Notes under the pieces: model-generated
What the model was told of the DNA's origin: nothing
Databases searched by the model: none
The model's input: the letters and a program-made list of their open reading frames with translations, nothing else
Made by a program: the position numbers and the translations under genes
In this document: in pieces, positions 8,973-17,418 of the stretch
Layout of the letters: each line of letters starts with the position of its first letter
Position numbering within the stretch: the stretch's first letter is position 1
Origin: Planctomycetota bacterium
Lineage (GTDB): Bacteria > Planctomycetota > PUPC01 > JACPCR01
Assembly (NCBI GenBank): GCA_030740295.1
Contig: JASLXP010000678.1
Location: 1-37,319 of the forward strand
Reading direction: 5' to 3'
Length of the DNA: 37,319 bases

Positions 8973-10952
8973 TCAGCGGGTCAACTCAGAATCAAAAATC
9001 GAGTACGGCTCGAACACGGAAACCTGGGCGCCACTGGGAAGCCTGATGTAGACCATCAGGCCGACCTTCTCAGCCGGCTTTGGGTCGAGGCCGATTTCTT
9101 TCCACATGGGAAACGCGATCTCGATGGTCTGCCTCTCCCCGTTCTGCTTCGAGGCAAAGCGGATGTCCTCTTTCTTCAATACCTCATGCTTGTTATCGAA
9201 ATGAGGCCAGCGGTTCCTGCTGCAGAGATGCATTCGCACGTTTTTCAGGGTGCCGTCCGCGTTGGTCTCCAGGTAGATGTTGTCGTTGCCGTAGTAGAAG
9301 CCGTTCGCGTCGTTATCTGTTACCAGCGAGATGCCTCTGTGAGGTGACCTGGTTTCCAGGCTGTAGAACAACCATTTGGTGTCCCATGAGGCCCGGACCT
9401 TGATATTGACCGCTTCCCTGGCCGGGCCGAGGTCGTGGTGATTGAAGGCTATTTCCTGGTGCGTCTTCCAATCGCTCAGGTCCCCATCGATATTCACGGT
9501 GGCAAAAGGAATCTCGGGTTTGCAGGCATAGATTGGGTAAGGGTCCTGGCCGTCAGCGAGGCCGTCGCCGTCGCTGTCCGTCTTCGTCGGGTCAGGCCGG
9601 ATGTAAGGAACCGAGACCCGCTTGCGGGTCGCTGCGAGCATTGCGGTCACCCAGGTCGAGGCCATCAACTCCTGCACATCGCCGACCCCATCGCCGTCGG
9701 TATCGAGTCTGGTGGAACTGGTGCCGAGTCGGCGCTCGTCCAGTGGAAGTCTTGGTGCATTGTCCGGGATGCCGTCGCCATCGCGATCGGCCGCGCTCAA
9801 CAGCTCTCCGAAGCCGTTGCGCATGTACTGGTCGCGAGTCAGATGGCGCAACTGCCAGGCGATGCCGTCCCAATGCTCGCCGTGGTCGCCGGCGGTGTCC
9901 CATTCCCATTCAATCTTCTCGGTTTTCGGGTCGTCGTACTTTGGCGAGAAGTGACAGAACCACATGCGGTCATCCTCTCTGCTCAGACCGCTTATTTTGT
10001 ACTGGCTCTCGACCTGGTGCTTGAACTCGTGGCAGAAGAGCCAGGCCACGTCGCTGCCTCCGAGGAATTGGGTGCTGGCGGGGTTGGGCCAATTGTCGAT
10101 GCCATGGGTGCCGCCTCCGCTGCCCTGAAAATCCCACGACTTGGTCTGGGGATTCCATCGTCGCACGGCTTCGCAAATGACGCGGCCATAAAAGAGCTTC
10201 TCTCCGCCGTCCGATTTTTTCAGCTTGTCGATCGATTTTCCGTGATTCATCTCTGGCAGGTCCAGATACCAGAGGGGAGGAGCCTTGGGCATGGCGCCCT
10301 TGCGGTACGTGGTGTCATCGACTCTAAGGTCAAAGTCCACCCAGTACCGCATCGAAGAGTTTAACCAGTAGAACCGTTGAGCTTCTCTGAATCGATTCAG
10401 GTAGTAGCGTTCGATATCTTCGGCAGACATGGACGCTATCTGAGGCGCCTTCCCGTCAAGGTTGTCGGCACCGATGACATTGGTCAGAAGCAAGACCAGA
10501 ACCGGTATTCTGATGAAAGAGGTCTTCCCCGGCCCGGCCAGAGTGTTGATGGTGTATTCACGGCTCCAACCGTCTCCCGGGATGGTGCGCAGTCCGGGCA
10601 TGTGCAGGCGGTAGTAGTAGCGACTGGCCGGCTTCAGGCTGTCGAGCTTCATGACGTGACGGGTGGTTTGCCCGGCGCCCCTCGAAACAACCCGCGTTTT
10701 GCCGAAGCCGCCGTTAACGAACTTCTCAGGCGTGCGCAGAGGATATGGTGACTCCCGCAGCATTACTTTGGTCGCCGCGGGGACATTCGTGTCGTACCGA
10801 ATCGTTGCGCCCTCCGACGTGATGGAATCCACCCGCGGCGCTTCCGGTACTGTGAAGTCCTTATCGTAGATGACCACTCGGCTGTTCCGCGTGTCGGCGA
10901 GCGCGACGGCTCCGCTTTTGGGTGCGACGGCGATGTCATGCACTTCGGCCAC
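8973..10952 (-). CDS. C-terminal part of a frameshifted secreted NHL/FN3/HExxH/TSP3 protein
   Basis: This 659-residue open frame begins inside an NHL repeat (EVHDIAVAPKSGAVALADT), so it is not a natural start. In order: the end of the NHL propeller; an FN3-like domain (about 35-140, LKPASRYYYRLHMPGL); a hydrophobic stretch about 148-162; then a region with HEFKH (encoded at 10017-10031), a possible zincin HExxH motif. Three TSP3-like calcium repeats follow (DRDGDGIPD, DTDGDGVGD, DSDGDGLADGQDPYP), and finally a CBM9-like domain (INIDGDLSDW type, about 480-659). Joining it to the upstream fragment by removing one base gives a single 961-residue protein. It is likely secreted and may act on a glycan or protein. 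Peptidase activity is only suggested by the motif. Confidence 0.75.
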   Translation of the reverse strand: MAEVHDIAVAPKSGAVALADTRNSRVVIYDKDFTVPEAPRVDSITSEGATIRYDTNVPAATKVMLRESPYPLRTPEKFVNGGFGKTRVVSRGAGQTTRHVMKLDSLKPASRYYYRLHMPGLRTIPGDGWSREYTINTLAGPGKTSFIRIPVLVLLLTNVIGADNLDGKAPQIASMSAEDIERYYLNRFREAQRFYWLNSSMRYWVDFDLRVDDTTYRKGAMPKAPPLWYLDLPEMNHGKSIDKLKKSDGGEKLFYGRVICEAVRRWNPQTKSWDFQGSGGGTHGIDNWPNPASTQFLGGSDVAWLFCHEFKHQVESQYKISGLSREDDRMWFCHFSPKYDDPKTEKIEWEWDTAGDHGEHWDGIAWQLRHLTRDQYMRNGFGELLSAADRDGDGIPDNAPRLPLDERRLGTSSTRLDTDGDGVGDVQELMASTWVTAMLAATRKRVSVPYIRPDPTKTDSDGDGLADGQDPYPIYACKPEIPFATVNIDGDLSDWKTHQEIAFNHHDLGPAREAVNIKVRASWDTKWLFYSLETRSPHRGISLVTDNDANGFYYGNDNIYLETNADGTLKNVRMHLCSRNRWPHFDNKHEVLKKEDIRFASKQNGERQTIEIAFPMWKEIGLDPKPAEKVGLMVYIRLPSGAQVSVFEPYSIFDSELTR

Positions 10953-11859
10953 CCGTCCGTAGGCGCGCGGGGTGGATGTCCACGTATGGCTTTACGTTGA
11001 CGTTGAGGCCGTCCCTGTGCTTGAACTTTCTGACAGTACCCCACGCAGTTTGGATGCCCAGGAGTTCCCCGTCCGCGGTCCCGGCGCAGCCGCGAGTGAT
11101 CCAGAAACCCCAGGCAATTCCCGTTTCAGCGTCCCGCCTGGCGATTCTGCCGGACGCCGAATCGTAATCGAGAATCTCGATGCGACAGTTCCAGCCGTTG
11201 GCGACAAACAACCGCTTCAGTCCGCGGTCGTAGAATACACCGCCGGGCTCATTGAACTGTCCCACGTCCGTGCGTTTCCAGTCTCCCGCAAAACTCTCAC
11301 GCTTCACGTTCTTTTTACGGGAGCGGCCGTACTCGAACATCATGTCGATATCCGCCTCCGAGCGAGGCCCAGTGCGATTTTCCAGCACATGCAGGGACTT
11401 TCCGGACGCATCGAACACCTGGAGGCGATGGTTGTCCCGCTCGGTAACGATAATGTGCCCGTGCTCATCGAGCGTGACTTTCGTCGGAAAACCAAGGTCG
11501 CCGCGTTTCTTGCCCTTCTTGCCGAATGATCGGAGAAACTTGCCTGTAGAAGAGAAGATGACGATGCGATGGTTGTAGCCATCGGAGACGACGACCCGCT
11601 CTCGTTGCTCGTCCACTGCGACGTCCATCGGCCCGCGCAGTTGGCCCTCGGCATCGCCGGCCTTCCCGGATCCGAACTGTCGGACGAGGCGCAGGACCTC
11701 GTCGAATTCGAGTACACGGTGGTTGCCACTGTCGGCGACGAAGAGGTGATCCCGGCTGTCAAAGGCGACGCCCTTTACCGCCTTGAGCACCAGCTCTTCT
11801 GCGTAGGCACAGAAGAGCGGAAAGATCACGAGCAGGCCGATCACTTGATCTCTTGACAT
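10936..11859 (-). CDS. N-terminal part of the same protein: signal peptide and NHL-repeat propeller
   Basis: The start is ATG 11859 (MSRDQVIGLLVIFPLFCAYAEE), which gives a clear signal peptide. The open frame extends 55 codons further upstream, but that would overlap the preceding gene. The body has at least four NHL repeats, for example VKGVAFDSRDHLFVADSGNH, GPMDVAVDEQRERVVVSDGYNH and FPTKVTLDEHGHIIVTERDNH, which build a secreted six-bladed-type propeller. The frame ends abruptly at 10936 with RLRTGGRSA, while the next NHL repeat continues in the neighbouring frame. The switch lies at the CCCC/GCGCGC run at about 10963-10972. It is the third gene of a minus-strand set after the 4Fe-4S and SafE-like genes, 101 bases downstream of the latter. 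Confidence 0.8.
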   Translation of the reverse strand: MSRDQVIGLLVIFPLFCAYAEELVLKAVKGVAFDSRDHLFVADSGNHRVLEFDEVLRLVRQFGSGKAGDAEGQLRGPMDVAVDEQRERVVVSDGYNHRIVIFSSTGKFLRSFGKKGKKRGDLGFPTKVTLDEHGHIIVTERDNHRLQVFDASGKSLHVLENRTGPRSEADIDMMFEYGRSRKKNVKRESFAGDWKRTDVGQFNEPGGVFYDRGLKRLFVANGWNCRIEILDYDSASGRIARRDAETGIAWGFWITRGCAGTADGELLGIQTAWGTVRKFKHRDGLNVNVKPYVDIHPARLRTGGRSA

Positions 11860-11960
11860 GTTGGCAGATTCCTGCTGATGGGATCGATAGACCAAGTCGC
11901 TGGGCGAAAAATAGGTCAATTCATCGTAGGACGGGCTGCCCTGTCCGTCCGAATCTCCCG

Positions 11961-12572
11961 CTACCAGAGCCCGTAGAATCCTGATACACAGAACCAGATA
12001 CCGGCAAGAACACAGGAAAGCCAACCGATGGACTTAAGCCTCTCCTGTTGCGCTACGGTCGTAACCAGCACCATCGGCAGAATGTAGAGGCTGGTGCCCA
12101 CGAAGAATGCAGCAAAATAAAGCACGCTCAACGCGACGTTGTTAAGCGAAAAGACTCGCGTCATACCGGCGACAAATGGCGGGCAGATGTTGATGCCGAC
12201 GAGGAAGCCGAGAACCAGAGGGAATCTCGCTGCGGGGAAATACTTTGAAGCAACGGCACAGAGGCGCGGAGATGGCGATTGCTTCCCTAGCGCATAGAGC
12301 AGCATTATGCAGCCGGAGAGGAAGATGGCCCCAGGGATAAGCCAGGAAGGAAGAAAGGCGGCAGTAAAGAAGCCGGCGAGGCTGGCGATGACCGCAAAAA
12401 GCAAATAGGCGACAAGCCTCCCCAGCAGGAACTGTCCCACAAGCCAGAGATTGGAGCGCCAGATGGACTTGGATTCGATAAGCACGAAAGGCACCAGCAG
12501 TGGCGCACACGCGCCAAGGCAGTAGAGCCCGGTGGAGAGGCCAAGAGTGAATCCTTCTGCTAATACAAACAC
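11961..12572 (-). CDS. SafE/DsbD-like six-helix membrane protein
   Basis: This 203-residue hydrophobic protein has about six membrane helices. It opens with an E-G-F-T-L-G-L-S-T-G-L-Y-C-L-G-A-C-A-P motif and has a second Cys in GINICPPFVAG near residue 135. Cysteines C18 and C22 and the later NICPP Cys sit where the thiol-disulfide transporters of the DsbD/CcdA type and the related sulfite-exporter TauE/SafE (UreH-like) group carry theirs. It may move reducing equivalents or a metal or sulfur compound across the inner membrane. Its start overlaps the end of the 4Fe-4S gene by 13 bases, so the two are co-translated. The exact family choice (SafE versus CcdA/DsbD) is uncertain. Confidence 0.75.
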   Translation of the reverse strand: MFVLAEGFTLGLSTGLYCLGACAPLLVPFVLIESKSIWRSNLWLVGQFLLGRLVAYLLFAVIASLAGFFTAAFLPSWLIPGAIFLSGCIMLLYALGKQSPSPRLCAVASKYFPAARFPLVLGFLVGINICPPFVAGMTRVFSLNNVALSVLYFAAFFVGTSLYILPMVLVTTVAQQERLKSIGWLSCVLAGIWFCVSGFYGLW

Positions 12573-13747
12573 AGGCTGCCGATAGCTCCTCCAAGTAAAA
12601 GGTAAGCGAAGAAAAAGAAGTCACGGGGGTCGAGCAGCTCGGAAAAGAAAGTGCCCTTGCGGCTGGGTCTGACATCCCGGCTGAAAACCGTATACCGAAT
12701 GGCTTCGTGGGGGCAGTCACCGATGCACTCACCGCAGTTGTTGCAATATGGACCAATGGATCGTGCATCCATGTCTTCTTTGCTGATGGCGAAGGTCGGA
12801 CACGCTCGCATGCATTTCTGGCACATTGTGCACTTATCCGAATCGATGGAGACTTTGAAAGGGTTGATCCTGCCCACAAGGGCCTGCCAAGCGCCGAACG
12901 GGCAGATCAAGCCGCAGAAGAGCCTCTTCTTCGTAAGCACCGGGATGAGGACGATGGCTCCGACGCCGAGAGAAGCAAAAATTGCCAACTGGATTTTTCG
13001 CACTGAATCATTGGGGTCCAGGAACTCGGTCGTCAGCTTCAACGGGCAGACCCAGAGGCAGAAGGCCGGCACCATGGTTGTCAGGGATATCAGGACCATA
13101 AAAAGAAGTATCGCGGCCGGCAGATCGCGAATCTTTCCAGGCAGTTTGAACCATCGAAGCAGGGGCCGCCTGAGTATCCGGCTGAAGCCTTCATCGAGCC
13201 CTCCGTAAAAGCAGCCCCATGAACACCAGGACCTGCCGAATATCAACGGCACGACGATCCACAAGAAGCCCAGTGAAAGGGGACCCCAATCGGACCATTG
13301 ACCGCTCTTCACGGCCAGATACTGTTGGTAACCGTAATTGAGTATGGAGGAGCCAATGGCGATATGGCAGTCCGGCACTTCTTGTGCCTCTCCGCCGGAG
13401 AAGGCTTCCCCGTAAGAGACCATAATGGGAACATCGATAAGCCCTCGAAATACTTTATTGAAGAGGAACAGCCACGCTATGGCGATGAACATCACGGAGC
13501 GCCACTTCGAAATCTTCCCCGTTCGGATCATTGAAAACCCGACCAGACCCATGAAGATAATCCAGAGTGCGGGTGACTTAGTCAGCAGCACCAGCGCGGC
13601 CGAAAGGTACAACCCGAAAACCAGGCTTACGGCAAAAGACTTTCCGGCTATCTCATGATGCTTCTCCTTTTCTTTTTTCTTGGTCTGTTCAGCCTGCTTT
13701 CCCAGGTGGTCTTGTTTCGGGAGATGGCTGGGATCTTCCTGGGTCAT
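12560..13747 (-). CDS. NapH/NosR-like membrane polyferredoxin (4Fe-4S)
   Basis: This 395-residue membrane protein has about six helices and a C-terminal ferredoxin domain with two 4Fe-4S sets: C306-C309-C312-C316 (CTMCQKCMRACP) and C335-C338-C341-C345 (CNNCGECIGDCP). Membrane-boundary Cys pairs C175/C179 (CSWGC), C230/C234 and C278/C282 (CGLICPFG) match the NapH/NosR/CcoG-type quinol-linked electron proteins. The likely role is passing electrons across or along the inner membrane. The start is uncertain. ATG 13747 gives a Lys/Glu-rich 36-residue tail that overlaps the divergent gene by 93 bases. A Shine-Dalgarno-like AAAGGAG inside this tail precedes an ATG (13653-13655) that is out of frame and meets a stop two codons later. 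A non-ATG start near the first helix is possible. Confidence 0.85.
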   Translation of the reverse strand: MTQEDPSHLPKQDHLGKQAEQTKKKEKEKHHEIAGKSFAVSLVFGLYLSAALVLLTKSPALWIIFMGLVGFSMIRTGKISKWRSVMFIAIAWLFLFNKVFRGLIDVPIMVSYGEAFSGGEAQEVPDCHIAIGSSILNYGYQQYLAVKSGQWSDWGPLSLGFLWIVVPLIFGRSWCSWGCFYGGLDEGFSRILRRPLLRWFKLPGKIRDLPAAILLFMVLISLTTMVPAFCLWVCPLKLTTEFLDPNDSVRKIQLAIFASLGVGAIVLIPVLTKKRLFCGLICPFGAWQALVGRINPFKVSIDSDKCTMCQKCMRACPTFAISKEDMDARSIGPYCNNCGECIGDCPHEAIRYTVFSRDVRPSRKGTFFSELLDPRDFFFFAYLLLGGAIGSLCLY

Positions 13748-15820
13748 GAAATCACTCTTGGATTGGCTCTGGCGTCCTGGCTGTTATGGGGCGGCCTCGG
13801 CAGCTTCTCGAAAACAAAATACATTCCCACAAAGGGTTCGCTTGCCTTTTATGTGGCCTGGCTGGCGCTGGCCGCTCCCGTCTGCGTGGTGCTTACCCGA
13901 ATCGCCAGATTGCTCCTCCCGTTTGGGAGTCTTCCCGGCCTTTCTTACACCATCACGCTGAGCCTGGCCGTGTTGTTTTTGCCCTGCTGGCCCATCGGCG
14001 CCGCTTTCCGGGTCGGCACAGCACTGATCGGACGTGAGGGCGGCGCGGCCGGCTCTGCCAGGATCTACTTCATCGAAAGCGTCGGCGCATTTCTCGGCGG
14101 CGTGGCGACTACCTATTTGCTTCTGGGCAACGTTCCAGGTTTCCCCATGCTTGCCATCGGAGGCGCTGTGCTTGCCGGTGCTACCTGGCTGATCCTGCGG
14201 CCCCGGAAGCCGTACGTGGTTGCCGGCACTTTCATTCTCTGTCTGCTGCTCGCCCTGTTTTCGGGACCCATTGATGCACGCTCACGGGCCATTCAGTTCA
14301 GTGGCTATTCCCTGTCCAATCAAAAGGAGAGCCGGTATGAGCACCTGGCCATCGGATCGGTCGGAGAACAGAATATCTTCTTTCAGAACGGCGTGGTCTC
14401 GTCGCAATTCCCCGACCCCAGCCTGCAGGAAGAAATGATTCACTGGCTGATGCTTGCTCACGAGAGGCCGGCACAGGTTCTCGCACTCGGCGCCGGCGCG
14501 ATCCCATTCGTCCCGGAAATATTCAAACACCCATCCGTAAAGGAACTCGACGTTGTTGAGCCGGATGGTGAAGCAGTGGGATTGCTTAAAGCTTCCCTGC
14601 CGGAAGCACAGCAGACGTTACTCGGCGACGAGAGGGCCCGATGGCATACGGAAGATACCCGCGCCTGGGTGGAAGGGAGCGAAGGAAAGTATGACGTCAT
14701 CCTGCACACATACTCCGAGCCGTTAAATGCGAGCATTAATCGGCTGTTCACCAGAGAGTTTTTCCTGTCAGCACGGAAGGCGCTGCGACCCGGGGGCATC
14801 CTGGCGCTTTCGATACCATCGTCCGCGAATTACCTGACGCCGGAGATCGCCTACACCAACGCCAGCGTCGTCATGGCACTGAAGAAGTCATTCAGCGAAG
14901 TGGCTCTCATCGCCGGCAAGAGAATGATTCTTCTGGCTTCCAGTGACGTACTGAATCTCGATCCCCAGCTCTTGAAAAAACGCTACCGGTCACGTGGCAT
15001 CGAGAATGAAGTCATCGTCCCATCGAACTTCCCCTACTACCTGAGCCAATCCCGCAGGAGCGCCGTCGAGATACGCCTCGAAAACATACGCGCCGTAGAA
15101 GTCAACACCGACATGAATCCGGTCTCCTACTTCTATACCTGGCGGGTATGGCTTTCCATGTTTGTTTCGCCAAGTCACTTCGTAGGGCTGGCCTTCGCCG
15201 CCACAGTGCTCTGTTACGCGGCCGGTCGAATCTGGAAGCTGAGAAAGTCTGAAGACATTACGCCGGAAGGTCTGCTCATCTTTGCCGTCGGCGCATCCGC
15301 GATGAGTATAGAGGTCGTGATCCTGATGACCTTTCAGTCACTTTCCGGCTCTCTCTATTGGCAGCTTGGCATTCTGCTCGGATCTTTCATGGCAGGGCTG
15401 TCGGCCGGCTGCGGGTTTTTCTCCAATCGGCGGCTCATCCCCGGCCGGCCCCGGCGATTCATGGCCGCGGTCATTCTCTTGTTCGTCGGTTTCTCCTGGG
15501 CTCTGTCCGCCATCATCCCGGCAGCGGGAGAGCTCTTCGAAGGCTGGTACCTGGCTTCCTTCTCCGCCCTCCTCGCAATGGACGGACTCCTGGTCGGAGT
15601 AACTTTTCCCCTGGCGGTCGCTGCGGAGAGACAGCCGGCGGCATCCCTCTATGCTGCCGACCTCTGGGGCGCCGCTCTCGGTGCGTTTGTTACCGGCGCA
15701 TTCCTGGTTCCCATGCTGGGACTGGCCAGGACGGTGCAGTACAGCGGCACCTTCCTGTTCGTGTTTCTCTGCATCGGAGTTATTTGGATTCTGATCCAGC
15801 GGCGCGAGGCTAAATCGTAG
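13655..15820 (+). CDS. Membrane protein with spermidine-synthase-like methyltransferase-fold domain
   Basis: This 721-residue protein has a membrane N-terminal half (about 1-210, starting MMLLLFFFLGLFSLLSQVVLF), a soluble spermidine-synthase-like domain (about 215-455) and a membrane C-terminal third (about 500-718). The soluble domain shows ALGAGAIPF in place of the nucleotide-binding loop and LDVVEPDGEAVGL, but the strand usually reading YDVI-x-x-D-x-x-D is YDVILHTYSEP. The aspartates used for catalysis are therefore missing and polyamine synthesis is doubtful. Such fused MFS/spermidine-synthase-like proteins are widespread and of unknown function. It diverges from the 4Fe-4S gene and converges on the AmmeMemoRadiSam genes. 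Confidence 0.8.
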   Translation: MMLLLFFFLGLFSLLSQVVLFREMAGIFLGHEITLGLALASWLLWGGLGSFSKTKYIPTKGSLAFYVAWLALAAPVCVVLTRIARLLLPFGSLPGLSYTITLSLAVLFLPCWPIGAAFRVGTALIGREGGAAGSARIYFIESVGAFLGGVATTYLLLGNVPGFPMLAIGGAVLAGATWLILRPRKPYVVAGTFILCLLLALFSGPIDARSRAIQFSGYSLSNQKESRYEHLAIGSVGEQNIFFQNGVVSSQFPDPSLQEEMIHWLMLAHERPAQVLALGAGAIPFVPEIFKHPSVKELDVVEPDGEAVGLLKASLPEAQQTLLGDERARWHTEDTRAWVEGSEGKYDVILHTYSEPLNASINRLFTREFFLSARKALRPGGILALSIPSSANYLTPEIAYTNASVVMALKKSFSEVALIAGKRMILLASSDVLNLDPQLLKKRYRSRGIENEVIVPSNFPYYLSQSRRSAVEIRLENIRAVEVNTDMNPVSYFYTWRVWLSMFVSPSHFVGLAFAATVLCYAAGRIWKLRKSEDITPEGLLIFAVGASAMSIEVVILMTFQSLSGSLYWQLGILLGSFMAGLSAGCGFFSNRRLIPGRPRRFMAAVILLFVGFSWALSAIIPAAGELFEGWYLASFSALLAMDGLLVGVTFPLAVAAERQPAASLYAADLWGAALGAFVTGAFLVPMLGLARTVQYSGTFLFVFLCIGVIWILIQRREAKS

Positions 15821-15848
15821 CTGCAGGCTGCTACCATTCCTTCGTCTG

Positions 15849-15892
15849 TAGTGCGCGCCGTTCCAGCACGAAACATGCTGAAGCGTGCACTA
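15849..15892. terminator. Imperfect hairpin between convergent genes
   Basis: TAGTGCGCG at 15849 pairs with CGTGCACTA ending at 15892, and TTCCAGCA pairs with TGCTGAA with one bulge around a 7-base loop (CGAAACA). It lies in the 101-base gap between two convergent genes. There is no T-run, so it may be a bidirectional terminator without a U-tract or a REP-like element. Confidence 0.4.
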
Positions 15893-15921
15893 TAAACGGG
15901 CGGTCGTCGTCCCCGCCCTTC

Positions 15922-17418
15922 TCAGAACTTTTCCACAGTAAACACCATCAGATTCGTCCGGCTGTCTTTCCACGCGTTCCGCGGCAGGTGGGCCTTCTGC
16001 GAACACAACTCGGAGAGGAACAGTTCTTTGTCGGTCAGGCTTCCCCAGACCTGGGGCAGGAACAGGCCGCTTTTATTTCCGATGGAGACTGCCACGCCGT
16101 GCTTACCGGGAACGATCTCGTCCGCGCTGCTTACCTTGCGGAGGGGCGAGAGCACGGATATTTCGATCTCGAGACCGGCCAATTCTTCTTTCTGGAGCTT
16201 CTTGAACCGATGGTCGTTGAAGGCGGCCTGCCGGGCAGAGTACATCACCGCATGCACGAGAGGCATTCTGGGTACTGTCGATCCTATGCAGCCTCGAAGC
16301 CGGCCCCCTTTCTTGAGTGTGACGAATACCGCGGCCGGCAGATTCAGCTCAGGGTTCTTGTAAAGGGGGGCCGTTGACGGCTTGCCATTGAGCTGGTTCA
16401 CGATGCTTTCCCTTGCCACCTTGCGCAGCATGGCCTTCTCGTCGGCGGTGATCCGAGGGCGTCTGCGGCGGCCGTCCTTGCCGGTGCGGACAAATGCCAC
16501 GGACGCGTACCCAACCACACGATTCGGATCACCATGTTTCAGTTGGCCAGAATTCAAGTATTCGATGGGCACGACCCGGTCTGCTCCGAGCGCGTTAGCC
16601 GCAAACATGCCGGCTATCGTCGCCGCTTCGCCGCAGTAGGTGCAGGAAAGCTCCGGTATTCGACGGGATCTCATCGACCTTGAGGTCGCCCGGAAATAGC
16701 TCGGGTTCATGAATTCCATCGAGAGCAGCGTCGTCCGGTCCACCACTGATGCCACATCCCTGGCCGGGTAATGCGACAGGTCGGAGGATATCAGTACCAA
16801 CGCTTTCTCATCTTTGAGGGCACGTCCGATGGCCTCACCCACCTCTTTACAGGTCTTCATGTCGAGCAGGTTCATCACCATCGGGACGATGGTGAAATCT
16901 CGTGACATGGTTTGCAGAAACGGCAGTTGCACTTCGATGGAGTGCTCCCCCCGGTGCGCTCTGGCCGAGCCGAAGATCAGCGGCGACTCATTGAAAAGTT
17001 TCATGCAGAGCTCCCTGTTCACGATCACGTTGCCCAGGGGGGTTCTAAATGAGCCTTCTGCATAGACGGCCGCTCCCTTCACCGGGTAGCGGTGCCCTGC
17101 GCCGATAATCACGAACGTGTCCCATTTGCCTTTCAGCGCCTTATAGCCGCGGGCCGCGGTCGGTCCGGAATAGACGTACCCGGCATGCGGCACAAGCATG
17201 GCCACGGTCTCACCCGGGAGCTTCACCGGAGCAGCCCGCGCCAGAAGCTCGCTCACGGTCTTTTTGAGATCATCCATCTCGCCGGGATAAAACTTACCGG
17301 CTACAGCGGGAGGCCGGCCGCCCTGGGCGAGGGTGATTGATGCAGTGCTGGTGAAGGCTGCGAATAGCAGGACCAGCCGGGTGGCGTCAATGCCAGACGC
17401 CGGGGATCTTTGTTCCAT
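15922..17418 (-). CDS. AmmeMemoRadiSam system proteins B and A fused (MEMO-AMMECR1), with signal peptide
   Basis: This 498-residue product starts at ATG 17418 (MEQRSPASGI). The open frame extends 93 codons upstream, but that part overlaps the radical SAM gene in another frame. Residues about 12-32 form a signal peptide ending TLAQGG. The MEMO domain (about 35-325) opens AVAGKFYPG and contains PHAGYVYSG, GAGHRYP, HRGEHSIEVQLPFL, SSDLSHY and TYCGEAATIAG. Two His and one Cys of these correspond to the metal-site residues known in human MEMO1. The AMMECR1 domain (about 345-498) has the diagnostic LRGCIGS. The gene overlaps the radical SAM gene by 32 bases, so coupled translation is likely. The biochemical role of this family is unresolved. 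Here the signal suggests it works outside the cytoplasm. Confidence 0.9.
   Translation of the reverse strand: MEQRSPASGIDATRLVLLFAAFTSTASITLAQGGRPPAVAGKFYPGEMDDLKKTVSELLARAAPVKLPGETVAMLVPHAGYVYSGPTAARGYKALKGKWDTFVIIGAGHRYPVKGAAVYAEGSFRTPLGNVIVNRELCMKLFNESPLIFGSARAHRGEHSIEVQLPFLQTMSRDFTIVPMVMNLLDMKTCKEVGEAIGRALKDEKALVLISSDLSHYPARDVASVVDRTTLLSMEFMNPSYFRATSRSMRSRRIPELSCTYCGEAATIAGMFAANALGADRVVPIEYLNSGQLKHGDPNRVVGYASVAFVRTGKDGRRRRPRITADEKAMLRKVARESIVNQLNGKPSTAPLYKNPELNLPAAVFVTLKKGGRLRGCIGSTVPRMPLVHAVMYSARQAAFNDHRFKKLQKEELAGLEIEISVLSPLRKVSSADEIVPGKHGVAVSIGNKSGLFLPQVWGSLTDKELFLSELCSQKAHLPRNAWKDSRTNLMVFTVEKF

Noticed and set aside
11860..12024. N-terminal 55-residue extension of the NHL protein
   Set aside because: It overlaps the end of the SafE-like gene and the intergenic gap. 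The ATG at 11859 gives an immediate signal peptide.
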